Below, one piece after another: positions 8,794-17,985 of a stretch of DNA of 64,000 bases. Every line of letters begins with the position of its first letter. Positions within the stretch are counted from its first letter, which is position 1. This stretch comes from VXPQ01 sp965223485 (GTDB lineage: Bacteria; Bacteroidota; Rhodothermia; Rhodothermales; VXPQ01), in the NCBI GenBank assembly GCA_965223485.1, contig OZ244993.1, positions 2,790,001 to 2,854,000 on the forward strand. The letters run 5' to 3'. The notes under the pieces are model-generated. The model had not been told where the DNA came from. It searched no databases and saw nothing but the letters and a program-made list of their open reading frames with translations. The translations under genes were made by a program, and so were the position numbers.

Positions 8794-9864
8794 ATGCATA
8801 CGACGACCATGCCCATCCCCATCTCTTTCGCCCCCCTCGACACACTGCCTGCGGTAATACGCTCCGGCGGCGTCGAGGCCTACCGGTGTCTCGTAGTGAC
8901 GGACGAACAGGTGGCAGCGCTGTATGGTGACGCCGTATGTAGCAGCCTTGCACTGAAAGGACTCGAACCGCACCTCATCGTATTGCCACCCGGCGAATCG
9001 ACCAAATCGCAAGATCGGCTCGCCGAAATCTACGACCGGGCGCTTGCGTGGGGCATCGAACGGGGTACGCCCCTCGTGGCCTTTGGGGGGGGTGTCGTAG
9101 GCGACCTTGCCGGTTTTGCAGCGGCTACGCTGCTTCGCGGCATTCCGTTTTTTCAGGTTCCTACTACGCTGGTCGCGCAGGTAGACAGCTCTATCGGGGG
9201 CAAAACCGGCGTCAACCATGCAACAGGAAAGAACCTGATCGGTGCATTCTATCGCCCTGCCGGCATCCTGACCGATCCGGGTTTGCTGAAATCCCTGCCG
9301 ACGCGCCAGTGGGCCAGTGGTCTTGCGGAAGTGATCAAACACGGTCTCATTGCCGACGAGGCGCTCTTTACAGAACTGGAAACGCAGGCGGATGCGCTGT
9401 TCGATCGAGATGAGTCCGTCGTAGAACGCATTGTTCCCCGGGCAGCAGGCGTAAAAGTGCGCATCGTGTGCGAAGACGAATTCGAAACCGGGCTACGCAC
9501 CATTCTGAATTTCGGCCATACGTTCGCACATGCCATCGAAAAAGTAGCCGGATACGGAGCATATACGCATGGGGAAGCCGTAGCGGCGGGTATGCGGGCC
9601 GCCTTGCGCCTTTCCGAGCATAAAACGGCAGGCTTCGACGCCGAGCGAGCCGATCGTATCGTCCGGCGCATTCCGGTGCCTCCCGGACTCGCTTCTCTTT
9701 CGATAGCGGACCTCATGCACGCTATGAAGCTCGACAAAAAGGTGCGCAGGGGCAACGTACGGCTTGTGCTACTCGACCGAATCGGTCATGCCTTCGTAGC
9801 CGGAGACATACCTTCTACCCTGGTGGAAAAAGCCTGGGCGTTCGCTCAGGAAGCCATCGGCTGA
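8794..9864 (+). CDS. aroB: 3-dehydroquinate synthase
   Basis: AroB cyclises DAHP to 3-dehydroquinate, the second shikimate step, with NAD and a divalent metal. GGGVVGDLAGFAAATLLRGI, the metal/substrate segment SIGGKTGVNH, and the histidines in NFGHTFAHAIE are all visible. Length is 356 residues from ATG 8794; an alternative ATG at 8809 removes five residues. Its stop is 11 bp before the proposed tamB start. Confidence 0.96.
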   Translation: MHTTTMPIPISFAPLDTLPAVIRSGGVEAYRCLVVTDEQVAALYGDAVCSSLALKGLEPHLIVLPPGESTKSQDRLAEIYDRALAWGIERGTPLVAFGGGVVGDLAGFAAATLLRGIPFFQVPTTLVAQVDSSIGGKTGVNHATGKNLIGAFYRPAGILTDPGLLKSLPTRQWASGLAEVIKHGLIADEALFTELETQADALFDRDESVVERIVPRAAGVKVRIVCEDEFETGLRTILNFGHTFAHAIEKVAGYGAYTHGEAVAAGMRAALRLSEHKTAGFDAERADRIVRRIPVPPGLASLSIADLMHAMKLDKKVRRGNVRLVLLDRIGHAFVAGDIPSTLVEKAWAFAQEAIG

Positions 9865-9875
9865 GCAGAGGAGGT

Positions 9876-12800
9876 TTGGGCAAGCGTACAACGTGTTCCG
9901 AACACAGGCACTATTTCGGAACGCCTGCGTACTTATTAATATCAAACCTTTTTTGTGCCTTGTCCTCTCGCCGAGTCATACACTTCTCCGGCCGGCTCCT
10001 GCAGTTCGCCTTGTACGCGGCGCTGTTTGGAGTGTTGGCATTCTTCGCTCTGGCGCGCACCGAGCAAGGCAGAGAAACACTGCGCATGGGGACCCAGAGC
10101 CTGATAAACCGGTCACTGGCAGGACACCTGGAGATCGGCAGCTTGTCGGGCAGCGTACCCGGACGACTCACCGCGCAGCATGTCGTCGTGCGGGATCCCT
10201 ACGGAAAAACGATCGCCAGTATCGACTCGGTGATCCTGCACCCAACGTGGCGTTCGCTGATGAGCCGCACCATCTCGACAGGACATGTTACGCTCGTTCG
10301 CCCGCACCTCATATTACAGAGGGATGAATCAGGCGCTTGGAATATCACCGAGGTTTTCCGGTCTGTCACCGATACGTCCCGGTCGAGTACGAGCACCTGG
10401 TCCTTCCGGTCCAGCCTCGTAGACATCGTAGAGGGAAGCATTCGCACACAATCGGCAACCCCCTCCTCTTCGGATATTTTGTTCGACTGGGGCAATGCCT
10501 CGATGGAGGATATCGACGCCCGGTTGGCGATCGACATAACGCCGGAAACAAAAACCGTCGAGGCGCTCGATTTCAAGGCCCGGCTTATCGATCCGGACAT
10601 GGAAATCGCCCTGCTACGTGGACAACTGACGGCACAGGGAGGCGACATCGCGCTCCACGAAGTTAACCTGCGTACGCCGGCGAGCAACCTGTATGTGAAC
10701 GGTTCGATATCCGCCCCCGATACGCTTTCCGGCGATGTTTCCTCCCCTTTCCTGGACCTCCACCTCGATCGCAGTACGATCCACTCCGGAGAATTGGGTA
10801 GCGTATTCCCGGCCCTGCCCTCCATGGAAACCGTTACGGCTGCTGCAAGAGTGCGAGGTCCTGTCGAGGCACTGGTAATTGACCATATCACGCTCGAAAG
10901 AAACACTTCCGCCCTGGCGATCGAAGGAACCGTCCTGGGCTTACCGGACTCGCTGGATTACGATCTGGCGGTACGGGAAGGGCGAATACACTGGCAGGAT
11001 ATACATCCGATCCAGCGCACCGTTGCCATCCCGTCGTTCGAACACCTGGGCCGCATCGCGTTCACGGGCTATGCGAGAGGTACGGCGCATTTTCGCAGGG
11101 GAGAGACCGCTCCCCGGTGGCAAGGCGCACACGAATTTACGGTCGAAAGCGATGCCGGGCACATGAAGGGGGACGCCCGGATCACGCTCAATAAAGAAGG
11201 GCTTTCTGTAGAAAGCACTATGGATCTGACGGGCGTAGACGCCGGCCGCATATTCAGGAAATCGAACCTTGCAGGCGATCTCACAGGGCGTATCACGGTG
11301 CATGGAGACGGCCCTTCTCTTGCGGAGCTGACCGGGGAAGCCGAACTGGCGCTGACCCGCTCTCATACCGCCTCCCGACGATTTGACACACTCCGTGTAG
11401 CCGTAGCCGGCACGCGGCATATCTTCCAGGGAAATCTCCATGCTGCAGAGGGCAGTGGATCACTGGATGCTTCGTTCCAGGCTGACCTGACTGCAACCCC
11501 TCTCCAGTACCGTATGGAAGGCGCCACAACCCGGCTGGACATAGGAAATATCCTCCGCAGCGATTCTCTTTCTTCGTCGCTCAACACCCGATTCGACGTG
11601 GAAGGAAGCAGCGTATCGTGGACGAATTTCGAGGGGAATATGGAGGTGGCGTTCGAGCCGTCCGTCCTGTCTATAGGAACGACCCGGCACACTATCCCGG
11701 CCCACCGTTCCTCGTTATCGATCCGTCAGGACAATACGGGAAGCTTCGAAGAGCCGCAGATTGTGCTGAGCGGGGACTTGGCAGAGCTAAAAATCACGGG
11801 CGATGTAGCGTTGGAACCGGTGATCCGACTCGCACGATATTGGGGTGAAGCCATCGCCCGGTCGGCAGCGTATGAAACATCGAAACCGTACCGTACGGCG
11901 GGCGCAAAGATAGAGCCCATAGGCCCAGGGCGACGTGCCGGAAGCCGCATGGTAACCGGCCTGCAAGCAAGACAACTCGACGTGAGGCTACGGATGCTGC
12001 GCTCGGACATCCTTGCTGTCCTGTTGCCGGGTCTGCCCGTAGTGCATACCGACCTGCGGGCGGAAGGGCGCCTCCGGTTGGCGCCCGACCACTTTGATCT
12101 CGACATGCGTGTCGAGGCTGATTCGCTGTATACCGGCGAGTTACGGGCCTACGAGGTTGCAGGAAACCTGTCAGCCGCAAGCGACGACGCAGACGCTATT
12201 GCGCGCACATTGATATCCACCCTGTCGACAACGATTTCGGATATGAGCGTCAAGGGACGACGCTTCGAACAGGCCTCGCTGAAGAGCGGTTTCCAAAATC
12301 GGACCCTTGATTTCACGGCACAGGCAAACACGCCCGGGGCCGTGACGCCATTGCGGCTACGCGCCCGCATGGATATCCTGAACGACCGCAACCGACTGTT
12401 TATCGAAGACCTTCAGATAGCCGCCAGAAATCAGATATGGACGGCAACCGACAACCGGATTGTCGATTTCTACAAGGAAGCTATTCATATTCCCGGTATC
12501 CGAATTGCCCGGCAAGACAACCTTGTTCCGGGTTCGCAGGGATATCTGCATATTACCGGTGCGCTCTCCGCTGCGCCGCAAGACACGCTGTTCATCCATG
12601 CCGAAGATATTCGCATGCAGCACGCGGGCGAACCGATGGACCTGCGCAATACAATCGATGGACAACTTGGAGGAAAACTGGCCTTTACGGGATGGGGGCG
12701 ACGACCCGAACTCACCGGTCGTATTTTCGTGGACTCGCTGGCATTCAAAGACCGCCCGTTGGGGCATCTTGCGCTCGATAGCCGCTACATTCCCGGTTCT

Positions 12801-14618
12801 CCGGACGTAGCCTTACAAGCTCGCCTCACTCCTTCAATGTCCGGCGATGCAGACCTGTTGCCCGATCGTAACGATCTGGCCGTGAACGGCACTTTCCGGC
12901 TCCCTGGCCCGCAAAACGCTTCCGCAACGCGGGATCCCGGGGCTCTTGATCTAAACGTACGTATCGAACGAGCAAATGCCTTCTTCTTCGAACACCTGTT
13001 CAGTGAGGCCATTGCCGATGTAACAGGATACCTCGACGGGAGCGGACACATCGGCGGAGATTTTTCAAAACCTCTCTTCAATGCCGACCTAACCTTGCGT
13101 GGCGTGCAATTTCACGTCCCCGAATTCCAGCTCGCATACGAGGCGACCGGTCCTCTCGTCGTCGATAGACAGGGTATCCACCTCGCGAACCTGCACCTGT
13201 CCGATACCCGAAACGGAACAGCTGTCGTGGGGGGATCCATCTTGTTCAACGACTATCGCTTTTTCTCTTTCAAGCTTGAGGGTGCGCTCGACAGACTCAA
13301 TGTGATGAATGTGCGCAATTCGAGGGAATTGCCCTTCTACGGACGCATCTGGGCTTCTGGCGACATACTACTCAGGGGACCAATCTCCAATGCGCTTCTG
13401 GAATCGAGCGAATTGAGAACCACTGCGGGCAGCGAGATCTACATCCCGGTCGCCGGAACAGCCGAGGATACGGATACCGGATTCATTGTATTCGCGGACT
13501 CGACGGGGCATATGCCATCCGATTCCGCACAACGTACCCGGCGGCGCAACCTCCTGACGAAACGCCCTGCCGGCGAACGGCCATTCGTGGACGGCCTCGA
13601 CATGGACATCAACATCCTGAGTCCGGAAGGCGCCACGGTGCATCTTGTAATTGACCCGCTTCTGGGCGAAGTCATCAACGCCCGGGGAAACGGACGCGTA
13701 CAACTCGGACGACACGAAGGCGAATTCTACACGTTCGGAACCTTCACGGTCACTTCCGGAGATTATCTGTTTACGGCAGCCGAGGTATTCTCCCGAAGAT
13801 TTCTCATCGACAGCGGCACGATCTCCTGGGACGGCGATCCGCTAAACGCCACGATGGACATCGAGGCCTCTTACCGGACTCGTGCTTCCCCGGAAGGCCT
13901 TGGCATACAACAGCGCCAACTCATTCCCCTCGTCATAGAGTTGGGCGTGAACGGGCGCGTCACAACACCCATCATCGACCTGAGGCTCTCCGTGGACCGG
14001 GAAAAACGCGGCTATATCGGCGACTACGAAGGGCTGGAAACACTACTCAACCAGCCCGAACGAGCTGCCCAGTACGCCACCAGCGTGCTACTTACGAATT
14101 CGTTTCTGCTTGCCGAGCAACAGCCTCGGGCGCAACGTAGCAGCCTGGTATTTCACAGCCTCTCCCAACTGGTCACCGGCCAACTCAACCGGTACATCAA
14201 CGATGCATTGCCGGGCGTAGAACTCAATGTCAATGTGCATGGAGAAAATGCTCAGGATATCGGCGTCGCCTACGGCGTGGCGCTACAATTGCTCGACGAG
14301 CGCCTCATTATCCGGGGACATGGCATCTATCACAACGACGAAACGAGACAGCAGCAAAACGGACTCGGCGAAGTTGTCGTGGAGGTGCGTCTGGGCCCGC
14401 ACGTATCCATGGATGTGTTCCACCGCCGGGAAGACGGCATTCTACTCAGTACGGAATCGATCAACGGCACCAATACGACCGGGGCAGGCCTTTCGTACAA
14501 AACCGGGTTCTCTACCTGGGGACGCCTGTTCAGCCGTATCTTCGGACTGGGAGACGCAATAAAAGACGACGACGAAACGCCCGAAGACATCGCTGCCGAA
14601 ACCGTCGCCGGCGAATGA
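9876..14618 (+). CDS. tamB: TamB/DUF490 translocation and assembly module protein
   Basis: A very long (up to 1580 residues) protein with one N-terminal transmembrane segment (LLQFALYAALFGVLAFFALA), a long stretch of beta-rich repeats and a C-terminal DUF490 domain ending in PGVELNVNVHGENAQDIGVAYGVALQLLDERLIIRGHG. TamB spans the periplasm and moves phospholipid or helps outer-membrane protein assembly. The start is uncertain: TTG 9876 follows an AGGAGG too closely for ideal spacing, and TTG 9960 would still include the membrane anchor. No tamA-like gene is seen in the window. Confidence 0.92.
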   Translation: MGKRTTCSEHRHYFGTPAYLLISNLFCALSSRRVIHFSGRLLQFALYAALFGVLAFFALARTEQGRETLRMGTQSLINRSLAGHLEIGSLSGSVPGRLTAQHVVVRDPYGKTIASIDSVILHPTWRSLMSRTISTGHVTLVRPHLILQRDESGAWNITEVFRSVTDTSRSSTSTWSFRSSLVDIVEGSIRTQSATPSSSDILFDWGNASMEDIDARLAIDITPETKTVEALDFKARLIDPDMEIALLRGQLTAQGGDIALHEVNLRTPASNLYVNGSISAPDTLSGDVSSPFLDLHLDRSTIHSGELGSVFPALPSMETVTAAARVRGPVEALVIDHITLERNTSALAIEGTVLGLPDSLDYDLAVREGRIHWQDIHPIQRTVAIPSFEHLGRIAFTGYARGTAHFRRGETAPRWQGAHEFTVESDAGHMKGDARITLNKEGLSVESTMDLTGVDAGRIFRKSNLAGDLTGRITVHGDGPSLAELTGEAELALTRSHTASRRFDTLRVAVAGTRHIFQGNLHAAEGSGSLDASFQADLTATPLQYRMEGATTRLDIGNILRSDSLSSSLNTRFDVEGSSVSWTNFEGNMEVAFEPSVLSIGTTRHTIPAHRSSLSIRQDNTGSFEEPQIVLSGDLAELKITGDVALEPVIRLARYWGEAIARSAAYETSKPYRTAGAKIEPIGPGRRAGSRMVTGLQARQLDVRLRMLRSDILAVLLPGLPVVHTDLRAEGRLRLAPDHFDLDMRVEADSLYTGELRAYEVAGNLSAASDDADAIARTLISTLSTTISDMSVKGRRFEQASLKSGFQNRTLDFTAQANTPGAVTPLRLRARMDILNDRNRLFIEDLQIAARNQIWTATDNRIVDFYKEAIHIPGIRIARQDNLVPGSQGYLHITGALSAAPQDTLFIHAEDIRMQHAGEPMDLRNTIDGQLGGKLAFTGWGRRPELTGRIFVDSLAFKDRPLGHLALDSRYIPGSPDVALQARLTPSMSGDADLLPDRNDLAVNGTFRLPGPQNASATRDPGALDLNVRIERANAFFFEHLFSEAIADVTGYLDGSGHIGGDFSKPLFNADLTLRGVQFHVPEFQLAYEATGPLVVDRQGIHLANLHLSDTRNGTAVVGGSILFNDYRFFSFKLEGALDRLNVMNVRNSRELPFYGRIWASGDILLRGPISNALLESSELRTTAGSEIYIPVAGTAEDTDTGFIVFADSTGHMPSDSAQRTRRRNLLTKRPAGERPFVDGLDMDINILSPEGATVHLVIDPLLGEVINARGNGRVQLGRHEGEFYTFGTFTVTSGDYLFTAAEVFSRRFLIDSGTISWDGDPLNATMDIEASYRTRASPEGLGIQQRQLIPLVIELGVNGRVTTPIIDLRLSVDREKRGYIGDYEGLETLLNQPERAAQYATSVLLTNSFLLAEQQPRAQRSSLVFHSLSQLVTGQLNRYINDALPGVELNVNVHGENAQDIGVAYGVALQLLDERLIIRGHGIYHNDETRQQQNGLGEVVVEVRLGPHVSMDVFHRREDGILLSTESINGTNTTGAGLSYKTGFSTWGRLFSRIFGLGDAIKDDDETPEDIAAETVAGE

Positions 14619-14639
14619 CGCCCGCAGCATGCCGTTCCT

Positions 14640-16562
14640 CTACAGGCTGTACGTTGTCACGTACGCCTCAGCGGCATAAAATTCCGGCAAGCCAAGTTTG
14701 TTCAATGCGCGGGCCGTGTTCGTATTCCGGTCCCGGGCGCGCTGCCAGAATTCACGTTCATCGTATGCTCCTGGAAACATCGCACGGTCTTTCTGGCTCT
14801 CGTGCTTGTAAATGGCTTCTACCTTGCGATCCAGATCAGCCTTGGAGAGAGGCAGAAAAACGTCTGCCATGTGGATATCCCACTCTTGCCAGGCGCCACG
14901 GTATAACCAGATGAGCGGCCTGCGAAAACCGGCCTCGGTCTCATGCCGGGCCGTATATGCCCGGAATGCCTCGCCGATCGCTTCATAGCACATGCGATGC
15001 GTCCCGTGCGGATCCGACAGGTCCCCCGCCACAAATACATGATCCGGGCGGATTTCCTCCAGTAAGTCCAGTACGACCTGCTCATCTGCCGGCCCGACAG
15101 GATCCTTGCGCACCCGTCCGGTCTTGTAAAATGGCATATCGAGGAATCGTGCATTTTCTTTGCCGAGCCCCATCACCTCGATGGCCTCAATGGCTTCTGC
15201 ATAACGAATGTTCGCCTTGATGGCGCGTATCTCCTCTGTATCCACCTCGCCCGGCGCCTTGTCTTCCAGAAATCGGAACATTTCTTTGCATCGTTTCTCG
15301 AAATCCGGGCAGACCCCGTCATCCAGTCCCAACGTATCCCGGCTGAACTCGAGAAACTGCAGATGGCGTCGCACGTCAGCGTCAAAAACGGCCACGGAAC
15401 CATTGGTCATATACGCCACAAGTACGTTGTTGCCTTTGGCCACGAGCTTGTCGAGCATGCCCCCCATGGAAATCACATCGTCGTCCGGGTGCGGGCTGAA
15501 CACGATAACCGACTGACCCGATATGAGGTCGTCCGGGTAGGTGATGCGTTTGCGCAGATCCTCGAACACCGTGCGGCACAGGTTGTCGATGTTGCCGTAC
15601 GCATAGACCAGATCGTGCAGATTATGCCGGTAGAAATCCGATTCGTCAAGGGTAAGAACAGCTTTCTCAAGTTTCTCGCTCAACCAGATAACCGCCCGCT
15701 TCGCCATTGCCTGATCCCAGTCCACGGAGCCGGCCAGCCAGGGGGTTTTCTCGCGGACAAGCGCACCGCCGGCCGCGTGGTCCAGATAGAAGACGGCGTT
15801 CGGGTGCTCCTGCAGATAGCTGGCGGTAACCTGCAGATTCGGCTCCTCCTCTACGGCCCGCCGGACAATGGGTCCCTTGTGCTCTCCCGTCGCAAGCAGA
15901 ATGATTTCGCGGGCAGCCAATAACGAGCGAACGCCTATGGTAATGCCTTGCCGGGGTACGTTCTCCTTCCCGAAAAAATCGGAGGCGGCATCCTTCCGCG
16001 TAATTTCGTCGATAACGATAAGGCGGGTGACGGTCTCAGGGCCGGAACCCGGCTCGTTGAATCCGATGTGCCCGCTACGGCCAATGCCGAGAAGAAGCAG
16101 ATCAAACCCGCCCGCTTCTTCGATGGTCTGTTCGTACCGTTGGCAAAATGCGGCGACATCCTCTTCGGGAAGCGCCCCATCCGGCGCATGGATGTGCTCG
16201 TCAGGAATGTTCACGTGGTCAAAAAAGTTTTCCCGCATGAACCGGTAATAGCTCTGACGACTGTCTGGCGCAATGGGATAGTATTCGTCGAGGCTGAAAG
16301 TAACCACTCCGGAAAAATCCAGACCTTCCTCGCGGTGCATCCGGATCAACTCCTGATATACGCCGATAGGCGTGGAGCCGCTGGGAAGACCAAGTACAAA
16401 TTTTTTGCCGGCAGCCTGGTGTTCCCTGATCAGCTCGGCAATGCGCCCGGCGGCCTTGCGCGCCAGCGACACTGGATTGTCAAAAATTTCGACGGGGACA
16501 CGCTCGGGGTACATGCCCGAACCGGAAAGCGCTTTTCGAGAGGCACTGATTTCCTGTCGCAT
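14640..16562 (-). CDS. nagB: Glucosamine-6-phosphate deaminase fused to an LmbE/PIG-L deacetylase domain
   Basis: The 640-residue protein has two parts. Residues 25-280 form a NagB domain (FVLGLPSGSTPIGVYQEL, VTFSLDEYYPI, GIGRSGHIGFNEPGS), which converts glucosamine-6-phosphate to fructose-6-phosphate and ammonia. From about residue 350 an LmbE/PIG-L zinc deacetylase-like domain follows, with the metal motif FSPHPDDDVISMGG and a later DPHGTHRMC. The same fusion is known from Bacteroidota, so it is a lineage feature. Whether the second domain deacetylates GlcNAc-6-phosphate or another sugar is not known from the sequence. Confidence 0.92.
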   Translation of the reverse strand: MRQEISASRKALSGSGMYPERVPVEIFDNPVSLARKAAGRIAELIREHQAAGKKFVLGLPSGSTPIGVYQELIRMHREEGLDFSGVVTFSLDEYYPIAPDSRQSYYRFMRENFFDHVNIPDEHIHAPDGALPEEDVAAFCQRYEQTIEEAGGFDLLLLGIGRSGHIGFNEPGSGPETVTRLIVIDEITRKDAASDFFGKENVPRQGITIGVRSLLAAREIILLATGEHKGPIVRRAVEEEPNLQVTASYLQEHPNAVFYLDHAAGGALVREKTPWLAGSVDWDQAMAKRAVIWLSEKLEKAVLTLDESDFYRHNLHDLVYAYGNIDNLCRTVFEDLRKRITYPDDLISGQSVIVFSPHPDDDVISMGGMLDKLVAKGNNVLVAYMTNGSVAVFDADVRRHLQFLEFSRDTLGLDDGVCPDFEKRCKEMFRFLEDKAPGEVDTEEIRAIKANIRYAEAIEAIEVMGLGKENARFLDMPFYKTGRVRKDPVGPADEQVVLDLLEEIRPDHVFVAGDLSDPHGTHRMCYEAIGEAFRAYTARHETEAGFRRPLIWLYRGAWQEWDIHMADVFLPLSKADLDRKVEAIYKHESQKDRAMFPGAYDEREFWQRARDRNTNTARALNKLGLPEFYAAEAYVTTYSL

Positions 16563-16577
16563 AGCCTCGTTGGATGA

Positions 16578-17867
16578 TTATGCATGAATCTCTGCAAGCG
16601 CTTCACGCTGCAGTGCAAGCGTTTGCTCGATTTCGTCGTCGCCGTGCGCCGCCGACACGAAAAATGCTTCGAATTGCGAAGGGGCAAGATAAACCCCCCG
16701 TCTCAGCATCGCGTGAAAATAACGCGCATAGCGCTTTGTATCGCAGGACCGGGCCCCTTCGTAATCCGTCACGCGACGGTTGGTAAAAAAGAGCGACCCC
16801 ATGGAGCCTACCCGCGTACAGCAATAGTCAAGACCCAGATCGTGGAGATTCTTCCGGGTCCCCTCTTCCAGCGTACGGCCCGACGCTTCAAGTCGGTCAT
16901 AGAGGGTCGGGTCGTTCAGAATGCGCGTCAATGCCGCCCGGCCCGCCGCCATAGCAAGGGGATTGCCGGAAAGCGTGCCCGCCTGGTATACGGGGCCGGA
17001 CGGAGCAAGATGCTCCATAATCTCGCGCCGCCCGCCGTAGGCGCCCGCAGGTAGGCCGCCGCCCAGCACTTTCCCGAGCGTGGTCAAATCGGGAACCACT
17101 CCATAGCGCTCCTGAGCGCCTCCCCGCGCCACACGGAACCCGGTCATCACCTCATCGAAAACAAGCAGTATGCCCCGGTCCGTACATATATCCCGAAGCC
17201 CTTCGAGAAACCCCGGCTCGGGCGGTACGCAGCCCATGTTCCCCGCTACGGGCTCCACGATGACACAGGCAATGTCGTCCCCGTGTGCGTCGGAAAGCCG
17301 GACTACGCTTTGCAGGTCATTGTACTTTGCCAGCAGCGTATCCCGGATCGCCGGAAACGGCACCCCGGGCGAATCGGGATGCCCGAAGGTGGTGGCGCCG
17401 CTGCCTGCTGCAGCAAGAAAGAAATCGGCATGGCCATGATAATTTCCCTCGAACTTGACAATCTTGTCGCGCCCGGTAAACCCGCGCGCAAGGCGCACCG
17501 CGCTCATGGTCGCCTCGGTTCCGGAATTCACCATGCGGACCATCTCTATCGACGGCACGATCTCCGAAACGATCTCGGCCATCTCGGCCTCGAGGCGAGT
17601 GGGGGCGCCGAAGGACGTGGAAGATTTCGCTGCTTCCGCCACGGCTTCCACGATCGCCGGCTCCGCATGACCGAAAAGCATCGGGCCCCATGATCCCACA
17701 TAATCGATATAGCGGCGTCCGTCCTCATCCTCGACCCAGGCTCCCGAGGCGCTTCGCAAAAAGACAGGGGTCCCGCCCACGGCTCCAAAGGCCCGCACCG
17801 GAGAATTTACGCCGCCCGGAATAACGCTCCGCGCCCTTTCGTATAACGCCGCACTGGTCTCGAACAT
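16578..17867 (-). CDS. hemL: Glutamate-1-semialdehyde 2,1-aminomutase
   Basis: HemL makes 5-aminolevulinate from glutamate-1-semialdehyde, the entry of the C5 haem pathway. It is a fold-type I PLP enzyme of 429 residues with SVIPGGVNSPVRAF at the N-terminus, the cofactor aspartate in LLVFDEVMTGFRVA, and the Schiff-base lysine in TLGKVLGGGLPAGAYGG (about residue 268). It shares direction with hemH, hemF and hemE, but the terminator just after hemH argues for its own promoter in the 17868-17970 gap. Confidence 0.97.
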   Translation of the reverse strand: MFETSAALYERARSVIPGGVNSPVRAFGAVGGTPVFLRSASGAWVEDEDGRRYIDYVGSWGPMLFGHAEPAIVEAVAEAAKSSTSFGAPTRLEAEMAEIVSEIVPSIEMVRMVNSGTEATMSAVRLARGFTGRDKIVKFEGNYHGHADFFLAAAGSGATTFGHPDSPGVPFPAIRDTLLAKYNDLQSVVRLSDAHGDDIACVIVEPVAGNMGCVPPEPGFLEGLRDICTDRGILLVFDEVMTGFRVARGGAQERYGVVPDLTTLGKVLGGGLPAGAYGGRREIMEHLAPSGPVYQAGTLSGNPLAMAAGRAALTRILNDPTLYDRLEASGRTLEEGTRKNLHDLGLDYCCTRVGSMGSLFFTNRRVTDYEGARSCDTKRYARYFHAMLRRGVYLAPSQFEAFFVSAAHGDDEIEQTLALQREALAEIHA

Positions 17868-17881
17868 CGGAACCTGCGAAA

Positions 17882-17922
17882 GTGAAGTGCTGAGCGAAGT
17901 GGTTTTGATCAGAGTATCCTAT
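17882..17922 (+). repeat. Copy of the 41-bp end of a repeated element, upstream of hemL
   Basis: These 41 bases match 22484-22524 at 38 of 41 positions and include TTTTGATCAGAGTATCCTAT. The same core is the terminal inverted repeat of the element at 22265-22524. Here only one end is present, 15 bp upstream of the hemL start codon, in the orientation opposite to hemL. It may be a solo end left by a mobile element, or a regulatory site shared by haem genes. Confidence 0.75.
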
Positions 17923-17956
17923 ACTGTCTCTTCAAAAAAGAGGATGCAATGGACAG

Positions 17957-17985
17957 AAAAACGCCCTTGCTTACGTGGGCGTTTC
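17957..17985 (-). terminator. Rho-independent terminator overlapping the hemH stop codon
   Basis: On the minus strand AACGCCC pairs with GGGCGTT around a 10-nt loop and is followed by a run of Ts. The hemH stop codon (17971-17973) sits in the loop, so the stem lies partly inside the coding sequence. It should end the haem-operon transcript before hemL. Confidence 0.75.
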